Below are positions 42,668 through 50,452 of a stretch of DNA of 64,000 nt, in pieces. Made by a program: the position numbers and the translations under genes. The notes below the pieces were generated by a model, which did not search any database, had not been told where the DNA came from, and saw only the letters and a program-made list of their open reading frames with translations. Each line of letters opens with the position of its first letter. The first letter of the stretch is position 1. This stretch comes from Gaiellasilicea sp963784895 (GTDB lineage: Bacteria; Actinomycetota; Thermoleophilia; Gaiellales; Gaiellaceae), in NCBI GenBank assembly GCA_963784895.1, contig CAWATM010000002.1, positions 62,001 through 126,000 of the forward strand, written 5' to 3'.

Positions 42668-43336
42668 GTGCACGAGCCGGACCTGCGTATTCGCAACGAG
42701 ATCTATTCGTCCTTCGTTCGGACCGGCAAGGCGCCGGCGCCGTCCGAGATCGCCCGTGCACTCGATCTCGCGCCGGACGACGTCGCGGACGCCTACCGGC
42801 GCCTGCACGACGCGCATGCGCTCGTGCTCCATCGGGGCACGACCGCGATCCGGATGCTGAACCCGTTCTCCGCCGTCGAGACGCCCCATCGCGTCGAGGC
42901 GGACGATCGCTCGTGGTTCGCGAACTGCGCCTGGGACGCGCTCGGGATCCCGGCCGTGCTCCAGACGGACGGAGCCGTGCGCTCGGCGTGCCCCGACTGC
43001 GACGAGCCCCTCGAGCTCGAGGTACGCGCCGGTCAGCTCGCGCGCGGCGCCGACCTGCTCGTCCACTTTCTCGTCCCCGCGCGGCACTGGTGGGACGAGA
43101 TCGCGTTCACCTGAAGCACGATGGTCTTCCTCCGGTCGGAGGAGCACCTCGAGCGGTGGCTGGATGCACACGGCTGGGATCCCGGCGCGAGCATGCGCGC
43201 GAGCACGCTGAACGAGCTCGCGCGGCGCTGGTGGTGGACGCGCCTCGACGCCGACTGGCGGCCGCGGACGCCGGCGGAGTCCCAGGCGATCCTGGACGAG
43301 CTCGGGCTCGTCGGCGCGTTTTGGCGCCTGGCCTGA
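42668..43336 (+). CDS. MerB-like organomercurial lyase homologue, probable selenoprotein (UGA = Sec149)
   Basis: 222 codons from GTG at 42668 when the TGA at 43112-43114 is read as Sec. Residues 1-75 form a winged-helix-like N-terminal domain (EIARALDLAPDDVADAYRRL). Residues 84-100 hold the MerB catalytic pair as NCAWDALGIPA (Cys87 and Asp90, equivalent to Cys96 and Asp99 of MerB). Then WWDEIAFT, UGA, STMVFLRSEEHLERWLDA. MerB has its second essential, Hg-binding Cys (Cys159) at the UGA position, just before the (F/L)xRSEEH helix. Frame, length and downstream homology (to FWRL) stay intact across UGA. If UGA were a stop, the enzyme would lack its second thiol and last 73 residues. It should cleave C-Hg or similar bonds; the substrate is unproven. 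Confidence 0.82.
43127..43144 (+). promoter_or_regulatory. bacterial SECIS element
   Basis: TTCCTCC (43127-43133) pairs with GGAGGAG (43138-43144; one U-G pair) and is capped by the tetraloop GGTC (43134-43137). The loop begins 19 nt after the UGA. E. coli fdhF has the same GGUC apical loop 18 nt after its UGA, which SelB recognises. Confidence 0.75.
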
Positions 43337-43339
43337 GCG

Positions 43340-43618
43340 TTACTCTCGATTCAGGTTCAGCAGCTCGGAGAAGCGGCGATGCGCGTTCCTGCGCTCGGCG
43401 CCGGTCCGGGCCTCGTCAAGGCGCAGACGGAGCTCGAGCAGGTGGCGCGCGAGGTCGCGGTGCTGCTGAACCGGCACCCCGAGCCGCTCGATCGCGCATC
43501 CCGGTTCGACCACGGCGCCGCCCTCCTCCCAGAAGGCGCACCCGACACCGGGACAGAGCTCGTGCTCGCCGACCGCCTCCCGGAGACTGCACCGCTTCGG
43601 GGTCACTCGCGAGGTCAT
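43340..43618 (-). CDS. conserved Cys-rich hypothetical protein
   Basis: 92 residues from ATG at 43618. Cys pattern RCSLREAVGEHELCPGVGCAFW then EPGCAIERLGV suggests a four-Cys metal site; the C-terminal half is helical (DLARHLLELRLRLDEARTG). Resembles an uncharacterised actinobacterial family with CPGxxCxFWE. Its end is 3 nt from the end of the selenoprotein gene (convergent). Confidence 0.65.
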   Translation of the reverse strand: MTSRVTPKRCSLREAVGEHELCPGVGCAFWEEGGAVVEPGCAIERLGVPVQQHRDLARHLLELRLRLDEARTGAERRNAHRRFSELLNLNRE

Positions 43619-43712
43619 GCCGCGATGGTGCGCGGGGTGCCCGCTCCGGCACATCGGCGAGGTTGCTGATCGCGGCTGCGGCAGAGTACGGATTGCGTAG
43701 GCTTACCCGCCG

Positions 43713-45116
43713 ATGCCCCGCGAGTACCCCACGCTGCTCGACCTCGTCGGCGGCACCCCGATCGTTCGGCTCGACCGGATCGCGCGGGACGTCGAGCCGA
43801 CGCTGCTCGCGAAGCTCGAGTACCTGAACCCGGGCGGCTCGAACAAGGACCGGATCGGGATGGCAATGATCGAGGCCGCCGAACGGGAGGGCAAGCTGCG
43901 TCCAGGCGGGACGATCGTCGAGCCGACTTCGGGCAACACCGGCGTCGGCCTGGCGATCGCGGCCGCCGCACGCGGCTACCGCTGCATCTTCGTCATGCCC
44001 GACAAGATGAGCCAGGAGAAGATCTCGATGCTGCGGGCCTACGGCGCCGAGGTCGTGATCACGCCGACCGCGGTGGAGCACGACTCACCCGAGAGCTACT
44101 ACTCGGTCTCCGACCGGCTCGCGGAGGAGATCCCGGGCGGCTTCAAGCCCGACCAGTACTCGAACATGGCGAACCCGCAGGCCCACTACGAAACGACGGG
44201 GCCGGAGATCTGGGAGCAGACCGGCGGCGAGATCGACGCACTCGTGATCTCGGTCGGCACGGGCGGGACGATCTCGGGCGCCGGCCGCTACCTGAAGGAG
44301 CGCAACCCGAAGATCCAGATCGTCGGCGCCGACCCGGAGGGCTCGGTCTACACGTCCGAGGAGACGCATCCATATCTCGTCGAGGGCATCGGCAAGGATA
44401 CGTGGCCCGAGACGATGTCCCGCGACGTCGTCGATCGCTGGGTGCGCGTCTCCGACCGCGACTCGTTCGTGACCGCGCGGCGGCTCTCGCGAGAGGAGGG
44501 GATCCTCGCCGGCGGCTCCGCGGGGACGACGATCTGGGCCGCGCTCGAGGTGGCGAAGGACTTCGGCCCGGACGCGCGGATCCTGACGATCCTGCCCGAC
44601 TCCGGCCGCTCCTACCTGTCCAAGTTCTACGACGACAACTGGATGCTCCAGTACGGGTTCCTCGAGCGGAAGGCGCCCGCGCCCACGATCGACGAGGTGT
44701 TGCGCTTCAAGCGCGGCGAGGAGCACGAGGTCCCCGACCTCGTCACGATCGAGTCGCACGCAAAAGTCGGCGCCGCAATCGACCTGATGCAGCGCTACTC
44801 GATCTCGCAGCTGCCGGTCGTCCGCAGCGAGCCGGTGGAGTCGCTCGCGGACGTCGTCGGCTCGCTGCAGGAGCGCGGCGTGCTCGACCGGGTCTTCAAG
44901 AACCCGGACGCGATGAACGAGGACGTAGCCGTGATGATGCAGCCGCCGCTGGCGGCGGTCGACGTCGCCGACTCACTCGATCAGGTCTTCGCCGACCTCT
45001 CCGGCCCGAACGCGGCGGTCGTCGTCGCCGCGGCCGGCCGGCCCGCGGCGATCCTCACACGGTCCGATCTGCTGGAGTACCTCGCACATCAGCGATCCCA
45101 GGTGAACGGCGCCTAG
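43713..45116 (+). CDS. cbs: cystathionine beta-synthase
   Basis: 467 residues. PLP domain: LVGGTPIVRLDRIARDVEPT, PLP Lys in LNPGGSNKDRIG, TSGNTGVGLAIAAAARGYRC, QYSNMANPQAHYETTGPEIW, GTGGTISGAGRYLKERN. From about residue 330 a tandem CBS-domain pair follows (VTIESHAKVGAAIDLMQRYS; AILTRSDLLEYL). No haem-binding N-terminus. It condenses Ser and homocysteine, or acts in cysteine synthesis. TAGGCT lies 9 nt before the ATG. The 3' end overlaps the convergent EamA gene by 62 nt. Confidence 0.93.
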   Translation: MPREYPTLLDLVGGTPIVRLDRIARDVEPTLLAKLEYLNPGGSNKDRIGMAMIEAAEREGKLRPGGTIVEPTSGNTGVGLAIAAAARGYRCIFVMPDKMSQEKISMLRAYGAEVVITPTAVEHDSPESYYSVSDRLAEEIPGGFKPDQYSNMANPQAHYETTGPEIWEQTGGEIDALVISVGTGGTISGAGRYLKERNPKIQIVGADPEGSVYTSEETHPYLVEGIGKDTWPETMSRDVVDRWVRVSDRDSFVTARRLSREEGILAGGSAGTTIWAALEVAKDFGPDARILTILPDSGRSYLSKFYDDNWMLQYGFLERKAPAPTIDEVLRFKRGEEHEVPDLVTIESHAKVGAAIDLMQRYSISQLPVVRSEPVESLADVVGSLQERGVLDRVFKNPDAMNEDVAVMMQPPLAAVDVADSLDQVFADLSGPNAAVVVAAAGRPAAILTRSDLLEYLAHQRSQVNGA

Positions 45117-46002
45117 CCGCCGCGTTCTCCGAGCGCACGGCGACGAAGACCGAGCCGACGATCAGCGCCGCGCCGAGGCCGACGGCCGGTGTCAGCCGCT
45201 CGTCGAGGACGAGCGCGCCGAGCAGGATCGCGACCAGTGGGTTCACGTACTGGTGCGTGACCACCTTCGAGATCGGCGCGTTCCGCAGCAGCCACGCGTA
45301 GGCGGTGAAGCCGATCAGCGACCCGAAGACGGCGAGGTAGAGCCAGGCGGCGATCGACTCGAGCGTGAACCCGGCGGGGTGCATCGACCAGAGCTCGCCG
45401 GTCGCGACGCCGAAGAGGAGCAGGAAGCCGCCGGCGCTCAGCATCTCCCAGGTGGTCGCGACGAAGCCGTCCTTCGGCAGCGACAGGCGATGCGCGAAGA
45501 AGGAGCCGAGCGACCAGGAGATGCTCGCCGCGAGCGCCATCGCGAGCCCGACGGCGCTCGACGCGCCCTCGCCGCCGGGAATCACGACCAGCCCCAGCCC
45601 GGCCAGGCCGACGAGGACGCTGAGCCGAGTTGCGAGCGCGACCCGGTCGCGCGTCAGCGTGCGCAGCAGGATCACCTGCAGCGGCACCGAGCCGGCGATC
45701 ATCGCAGCGACGCTCGAATCGATCCGCGTCTCGGCGATCGTGACCATGCCGACGCCGAGCGCGAGCAGCGAGAGCCCGAGCAGCGCGGACGAGGCGAGCT
45801 CGCGGCGCGTGACGCGGATGCTGCGGCCGGTCAGCGTCAGGATCAGCGCGAGCAGCCCGCCGGCGAGCAGGAAGCGCGTCCCGGCCGAGAGAAAGGCCGG
45901 CAGCGTCTCGACCGAGAGCTTGATCGCGAGGTAGGTCGAGCCCCAGACGAGATAGACGGTCCAGAGGGCGATCAGGAGCTTCCAGCGGGCAGGCGCGGCC
46001 AT
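45055..46002 (-). CDS. EamA/DMT-type permease
   Basis: 315 residues, ten transmembrane helices: LIALWTVYLVWGSTYLAIKL with the family WGSTYLAIK start, IPGGEGASSAVGLAMALAAS, VVTHQYVNPLVAILLGALVL. The YedA/RhaT-like subgroup. The last 20 residues are polar and encoded over the cbs 3' end. Substrate unknown. Confidence 0.88.
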   Translation of the reverse strand: MAAPARWKLLIALWTVYLVWGSTYLAIKLSVETLPAFLSAGTRFLLAGGLLALILTLTGRSIRVTRRELASSALLGLSLLALGVGMVTIAETRIDSSVAAMIAGSVPLQVILLRTLTRDRVALATRLSVLVGLAGLGLVVIPGGEGASSAVGLAMALAASISWSLGSFFAHRLSLPKDGFVATTWEMLSAGGFLLLFGVATGELWSMHPAGFTLESIAAWLYLAVFGSLIGFTAYAWLLRNAPISKVVTHQYVNPLVAILLGALVLDERLTPAVGLGAALIVGSVFVAVRSENAAARRRSPGIADVRGTPADRTV

Positions 46003-46058
46003 GTCTACTCAAACCGAACGCGGCGGCTCCGCGTGAGATTCCTCGGCCAGGCTCGGAT

Positions 46059-46079
46059 CGCTGATCGAAACGATCAGCG
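46059..46079 (-). terminator. hairpin at the end of the adenosine-deaminase-like gene
   Basis: CGCTGATCG (46059-46067), AAA loop, CGATCAGCG (46071-46079): perfect 9-bp stem that includes the stop codon, without a U-tract on the minus strand. It may limit read-through into the EamA gene. Confidence 0.45.
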
Positions 46080-47072
46080 TGGCGACTTGATGAAGCTGGC
46101 CTCGTGACCGCGCACGTTCGCGGCGGCGACCTCGTCGGCGCTCAGCGCGCCGATCCGCTCGAGCAGCTCGAGCTCGTCGCGGAGGTGGGTGCGCATCATC
46201 TCGGGGCCGTCGGTCGCGATCGTGAACGCGACGCCGTGCCCCTTGAACGCGGCGAAGGTCTCGCGCACGGCGTCCTCGTCGGCGAGCGCCTTCGTGAGCA
46301 GGTTCGAGGTCGGGCAGATCTCGAGCACGATCTCCGCCTGGCGCAGGAGCCGCATCAGCTCCGGATCCCGCGCGGCGAGGATGCCGTGGCCGATCCGGTC
46401 GGGACGCAGGTGCTCGACGACCTCGCCGAGCTCCTCGCCGCCGGTCTCCCCCTCCTCGCCGACGTGGATCGTGATCCCGAGCCCGGCCGCGCGTGCGGTC
46501 TCGACCATCGGCGTGATCTGCGTGTAGTCGTAGCGACCGCCGCCCGGGCGTGGGCCGGCGATGTCGATTCCGACCACGCCGCGCGAGGCCCAGCGGATCG
46601 CCTTCTCGACGACGACCTCGTTCTGGCGCGCGTCGAAGGTGCGATCCATCATCAGGATCAGCCCGGCGCGCACCTGCGGGTACTCGAGCGAGGCGCGGTC
46701 GAGCCCGCGGATCGCAGCGAGGATGATGTGATCGAGGTCGCGCTCGCCGCCGCGGTTCCGCTTCATCGGGTTGAAGCGGAGCTCGAGGGTGGTGATCCCC
46801 TGGCTGCGGTAGGCGCCGCCGATCGCGCCGTGGACGGACTGCTCGACCGCGAGCGGCGAGCTCTGGATCAGCTCCGTCCAGTGGTAGATCCGGTCGAGCG
46901 CATCGAGGTTCTCGACCCCGCGAGGGTCGGAGACGGTGACAAGCGCGTCGAACTCCCAGTAGTCCTTCACCGGCAATGCGATCCCCTGCTCGTGCGCGAG
47001 CGACCAGAGGATGTCGGAGGCGACCGAGCCGCCGAGATGGGTGTGCAGCTCGGCGAGACCCTCGGAGTGCAT
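46074..47072 (-). CDS. adenosine deaminase family protein
   Basis: 332 residues from ATG at 47072. TIM-barrel metal hydrolase: zinc His pair in LAELHTHLGGSV, GITIHVGEEGE with His, and AFTIATDGPEMM. In adenosine deaminase the last motif is TDDP: the first Asp binds zinc and the second contacts substrate; here it is TDGP. Adenosine deaminase, adenine deaminase-like or another purine amidohydrolase are all possible. Minus-strand TAGAGT ends 7 nt before the ATG. Confidence 0.8.
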   Translation of the reverse strand: MHSEGLAELHTHLGGSVASDILWSLAHEQGIALPVKDYWEFDALVTVSDPRGVENLDALDRIYHWTELIQSSPLAVEQSVHGAIGGAYRSQGITTLELRFNPMKRNRGGERDLDHIILAAIRGLDRASLEYPQVRAGLILMMDRTFDARQNEVVVEKAIRWASRGVVGIDIAGPRPGGGRYDYTQITPMVETARAAGLGITIHVGEEGETGGEELGEVVEHLRPDRIGHGILAARDPELMRLLRQAEIVLEICPTSNLLTKALADEDAVRETFAAFKGHGVAFTIATDGPEMMRTHLRDELELLERIGALSADEVAAANVRGHEASFIKSPR

Positions 47073-47079
47073 TCGCGCG

Positions 47080-47089
47080 ACTCTATCCT
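47080..47089. promoter_or_regulatory. interleaved divergent -10 hexamers (deaminase / VOC)
   Basis: ACTCTATCCT contains TATCCT on the + strand (47084-47089, 6 nt before GTG 47096) and TAGAGT on the minus strand (47080-47085, 7 nt before ATG 47072), sharing TA. Confidence 0.5.
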
Positions 47090-47095
47090 GCGCCT

Positions 47096-47464
47096 GTGCT
47101 CGACGGCATCGACCACGTCCAGCTCGCCGGGCCGCCCGGCTGCGAGACCGCTGCGCGACGGTTCTTCGGCGAGCTGCTGGGCCTCGCGGAGCTCGAGAAG
47201 CCGGAATCGCTGCGGGCGCGCGGGGGTGTGTGGTTCCGCGTCGGGAGGCAGCAGCTCCACGTCGGCGTCGAGCAGGAGTTCGCGGCGGCGCGCAAGGCGC
47301 ATCCCGCCTTCGCTGTCTCCCGCTACGACGAGCTCGTGAGCAGGCTCCGATCAGCCGGTGCACCGGTGGCCGACGACGCGTCGATCCCCGGCGTTCGCCG
47401 CTGCTTCGTCGACGATCCCTGGGGGAACCGGATCGAGCTGGTCGCGGTTGAGAACGACGCCTAG
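47096..47464 (+). CDS. VOC superfamily protein
   Basis: 122 residues from GTG at 47096. DGIDHVQLAGPPGCETAARR, FFGELLGLAELEKPESL, and CFVDDPWGNRIELVAVE, a glyoxalase/bleomycin-resistance-like single unit. N-terminal His and C-terminal Glu of the metal site are kept; QQLHVGVEQEF supplies the middle His. Function unknown. Confidence 0.82.
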   Translation: MLDGIDHVQLAGPPGCETAARRFFGELLGLAELEKPESLRARGGVWFRVGRQQLHVGVEQEFAAARKAHPAFAVSRYDELVSRLRSAGAPVADDASIPGVRRCFVDDPWGNRIELVAVENDA

Positions 47465-47482
47465 CTGCCGATAACGGATGTT

Positions 47483-48634
47483 GTGAGCACGCCGCAGCCC
47501 CACGAACGGATCCTGATCGTCGACGACGAGGATCAGATCCGCGCCTTGCTCGGCCGGCTGCTGGGAGCGCACGGCTACGAGTGCGTCACGGCCGAGTCGG
47601 CCGCCGCGGCGCGTCGAGTGCTCAAGGAGTCAGACGTCGCGCTCGTGCTCTGCGACGTCAACATGCCGGGCGAGTCGGGGATCGACTTCACCCGCGAGGT
47701 CCTCGCCCACTTCCCGGACACGGCCGTCGTCATGGTCACCGGCATGGACGACCGCGGCTATGCCGACGCCGCCATCGAGCTCGGCGCCTACGGCTACGTG
47801 CTGAAGCCGTTCAAGCCGAACGAGCTGATCATCAACGTCGGCAACGCCCTGAGGCGCCGCACGCTCGAGATCGAGAACCGCAACCACCGCGAGCGCCTGG
47901 AGCAGACCGTGCTCGACCGGACCGCTGCGCTCCGCGACACGATCGCCCAGCTGGAGCGCTCGGACACCGAGCTGCGCCGCCTCCGCGAGGAGACGATCCG
48001 CCGGCTCTCGTGGGCTGCGGAGTTCCGCAACCAGGAGACGGGCGAGCACATCATCCGGATGAGCCTCTACAGCGCCTTGCTCGCCCGGCTCGCCGGCCTC
48101 GATGGCGAGCGGGCCGAGCTGATCAGGATCGCGAGCCCGATGCACGACGTCGGCAAGATCGGGATCCCCGACCGGATCCTGCTCAAGCCGGGGCGCCTCT
48201 CCTCCGACGAGCGCAGGGTGATGGAGGCGCACACCGAGATGGGCCACCGGATTCTCGCCGGCTCCGACGTCGAACTGCTCGAGCTCGCGGCGGTGATGGC
48301 GCTCACGCATCACGAACGGATCGACGGCGCTGGTTACCCGGCCGGCACCGCCGGCACGTCGATTCCGATCGAGGGCCGGATCTGCGCGATCGCCGACGTC
48401 TTCGACGCGCTCACCTCCGACCGCGTCTACCGGCCGGCGTACCAGCCGGACGAGGCACGCGCGCTGATGGCCGACGGCCGCGGGACGCAGTTCGACGCCG
48501 ATCTGCTCGACCTCTTCTTCGACTCCTTCGACGACGTGCTCGCGATCCGGCGCGCGGCAGGGACCGGCACGGTCGAGCAGACGCTCGCGATCGCGCTCGC
48601 GCACGCATCAGGCCACCGAGCCTCGCGGCGCTAG
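47483..48634 (+). CDS. response regulator with HD-GYP phosphodiesterase domain
   Basis: 383 residues from GTG at 47483. Receiver domain: ILIVDDEDQIRALLGRLLG acidic pocket, phospho-Asp in VLCDVNMPGESG, VTGM, conserved Lys in VLKPFKPNEL. A coiled linker (LERSDTELRRLREETIRRL) leads to an HD-GYP domain: GEHIIRMS, MHDVGKIGIPD (HD), HTEMGHRIL, HHERIDGAGYP (GYP). It would hydrolyse cyclic di-GMP under phosphorylation control. No histidine kinase is adjacent. Confidence 0.94.
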   Translation: MSTPQPHERILIVDDEDQIRALLGRLLGAHGYECVTAESAAAARRVLKESDVALVLCDVNMPGESGIDFTREVLAHFPDTAVVMVTGMDDRGYADAAIELGAYGYVLKPFKPNELIINVGNALRRRTLEIENRNHRERLEQTVLDRTAALRDTIAQLERSDTELRRLREETIRRLSWAAEFRNQETGEHIIRMSLYSALLARLAGLDGERAELIRIASPMHDVGKIGIPDRILLKPGRLSSDERRVMEAHTEMGHRILAGSDVELLELAAVMALTHHERIDGAGYPAGTAGTSIPIEGRICAIADVFDALTSDRVYRPAYQPDEARALMADGRGTQFDADLLDLFFDSFDDVLAIRRAAGTGTVEQTLAIALAHASGHRASRR

Positions 48635-48637
48635 GCT
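48632..48637 (+). promoter_or_regulatory. -10 hexamer TAGGCT
   Basis: TAGGCT overlaps the stop of the HD-GYP gene and ends 7 nt before the GTG at 48645, suggesting a separate leaderless transcript for the oxidoreductase. Confidence 0.4.
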
Positions 48638-48644
48638 CCGGCCC

Positions 48645-49640
48645 GTGACTGCCTTCGACACCGAGGTCGTGGTCGTCGGCGCAGGAGTGATGGGCCTCGC
48701 CGCCGCCCGAGCGCTGTCGCAGGCTGGGCGGGACGTCGTCGTCTGCGAGCAGTTCCACCTCGGCCACGACCGCGGCTCGAGCCACGGCAGCGCGCGGATC
48801 GTCCGCGTGTCCTACCCGGATGCGGGCTGGGTCCAGCTCGCGCAGGAGAGCTTTCCGCTCTGGCGGGAGCTCGAAGCCGAGTCCGGCCGAAAGCTCCTCG
48901 ACCTCTACGGCACGCTCGATCTCGGCGACTGGGGCCCGAACCGCGACGCGCTCACGGCGTGCGGGGCGCCGTTCGACGTGCTCGACGCGGGCCAGATCGA
49001 GCACCGGTTCGGGATCCGGGCCGACCCGGGCGACCACGGGCTCTTTCAGGCGGAGGGTGGGATCATCCGGGCGGACGAGGCGCTCGCGGCGCTCGCCGAC
49101 GGCGCCGAGGTGCGCGAACGCGTCCGGGTGGACTCGATCGACGAGGACGTCGATGGCGTCGCTGCCGGCGACCTGCGGGCGCGGGTCGCCGTCGTGACGG
49201 CAGGTGCGTGGGCGCCGGCTCTGGCGGGCGTCGACGCGACTCCGACCATGGAAACCGTCTCCTACTTCGACCTTGGCCGGCCGGTGCCGTCGCTGATAGA
49301 CACGACGGCAGGCCCCTCCTCCGGCTACGCGCTCGTCTCTCCGGGCGGGGCGCTGAAGGCGGGCCTGCACCAGTCGGGCCGCCCGACCGACCCGAACGAG
49401 GCCGGCGTCCCCGACCGCGAGCTCGCGGCACGAACCGCAGCCTGGGTCGAACGCCGGTTCCGTGGCGCAGGCGCGCCGACCCGGACGGAGACGTGCCTGT
49501 ACACGACCCGGGACAACGACGAGTTCCTGCTCGAGCGGCGCGGCCGGGTCGTCGTCGGCTCTGCCTGCAGCGGCCACGGCTTCAAGTTCGCGCCGGTAAT
49601 CGGTCAGCGGCTGGCGGCGCTGGCGCTGGAAGCGCTCTAG
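48645..49640 (+). CDS. FAD-dependent oxidoreductase, monomeric sarcosine oxidase type
   Basis: 331 residues, shorter than the usual 370-390. DAO family: FAD motif VVVVGAGVMGLAAARALSQA, RGSSHGSARIVRVSY as in sarcosine oxidase, the Cys of TCLYTTRDNDEF at the site where monomeric sarcosine oxidase attaches FAD covalently, and SGHGFKFAPVIGQ. It oxidises a secondary amine or N-methyl amino acid with O2. Convergent with cofE (6 nt apart). Confidence 0.87.
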   Translation: MTAFDTEVVVVGAGVMGLAAARALSQAGRDVVVCEQFHLGHDRGSSHGSARIVRVSYPDAGWVQLAQESFPLWRELEAESGRKLLDLYGTLDLGDWGPNRDALTACGAPFDVLDAGQIEHRFGIRADPGDHGLFQAEGGIIRADEALAALADGAEVRERVRVDSIDEDVDGVAAGDLRARVAVVTAGAWAPALAGVDATPTMETVSYFDLGRPVPSLIDTTAGPSSGYALVSPGGALKAGLHQSGRPTDPNEAGVPDRELAARTAAWVERRFRGAGAPTRTETCLYTTRDNDEFLLERRGRVVVGSACSGHGFKFAPVIGQRLAALALEAL

Positions 49641-49645
49641 ACGCT

Positions 49646-50452
49646 CTACCGGAAGAGGTCACGCTCCTCCGGGATCGGAATGTCGGCGCCGGTGCCTTCG
49701 CCCCGGAAGTCGACGCCGCGGATCACGGCCGCCGGGATCCCGCCGACCTTTCCCAGCACGAGCTCGGCCGCGCCCGCGAGCTCGTCGGCGACGGCGATCT
49801 GCGTCGCCTGCAGCTCGTAGCCGAAGCGGTCGCGGACGCCGCGGAGGTCGAGCAGCGGCGTCAGGCCGGCGACGCCGAGCGCGACGTCGGTCGTCCCCTG
49901 GCGAAACGGACGCCCGAACGAGTCGCTGACGATCACGCCCACGTCTCGGCCGGTCCGCTCGCGGACCCGCTCGCGAAGGCGGGTGGCCGAGGCGTCCGGA
50001 TCGAGCGGGAGCAGGATCAGCGTCCCCTCCCCTTTCGCATTCGAGGCATCGACCCCCGCCGAGGCGCAGACGAAGCCGTGCCTCGTCTCGGCGATGATCA
50101 GCGGCGGGCGCACGCGGACGACGTGGGCGCTCTCGCGCAGGATCCATTCGACGTGACGGGGATCCCGGTCGTCGGCGAGCTCGAGCGCGCGCGGCGACGG
50201 CTCGACGTCGTCCAGGCGGACGACCCGGCCCTCTGCCTTCGAGACCGCCTTCTGTGCGACGACGAGGACGTCCGCGTCCTCGAGCCCGCCCACACGCTCG
50301 GCCGCGTCGAGGAGCAGCGCCGCGAGGTCGTCGCCGTCGTCGATCTCCGGGATGCCCTCGAGCGGGATGACCCGAATTCCCCGCTCCGACGCCGGCAAAG
50401 CCGGCATCTCCGCTCCTGGCGGCTCCGTCGAGCCGACGCCGCTGGCCGTCAC
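49646..50452 (-). CDS. cofE: coenzyme F420-0:L-glutamate ligase
   Basis: 268 residues. CofE/FbiB N-domain family: IRVIPLEGIPEIDDGDDLAA, VLVVAQKAVSKAEGRVV, RVRPPLIIAETRHGFVCASA, VSDSFGRPFRQGTTDVALGV, and GGIPAAVIRGVDF. It adds glutamates to F420-0 with GTP. No C-terminal nitroreductase domain, unlike mycobacterial FbiB. The first about 24 residues (SGVGSTEPPGAEMPALPAS) lie before the canonical N-terminus and are encoded by a repeat shared with hemH. ATGA overlap with npdG. Confidence 0.94.
   Translation of the reverse strand: MTASGVGSTEPPGAEMPALPASERGIRVIPLEGIPEIDDGDDLAALLLDAAERVGGLEDADVLVVAQKAVSKAEGRVVRLDDVEPSPRALELADDRDPRHVEWILRESAHVVRVRPPLIIAETRHGFVCASAGVDASNAKGEGTLILLPLDPDASATRLRERVRERTGRDVGVIVSDSFGRPFRQGTTDVALGVAGLTPLLDLRGVRDRFGYELQATQIAVADELAGAAELVLGKVGGIPAAVIRGVDFRGEGTGADIPIPEERDLFR
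50379..50443 (-). repeat. coding palindromic repeat, copy 1 (5' end of cofE)
   Basis: Shares with 56548-56607 three blocks in order: CCCCGCTCCGA (50379-50389), CCGGCAAAGCCGG (50392-50404, a small hairpin), and a 26-bp identical block (50418-50443) containing the hairpin GGCTC-CGTC-GAGCC. Spacers between blocks differ in length. On the minus strand it encodes SGVGSTEPP at the start of CofE. Confidence 0.8.

Noticed and set aside
46021..46060. Possible third copy of the CofE/HemH repeat (GGCGGCTCCG)
   Set aside because: Only ten bases match; the hairpin blocks and order are missing.
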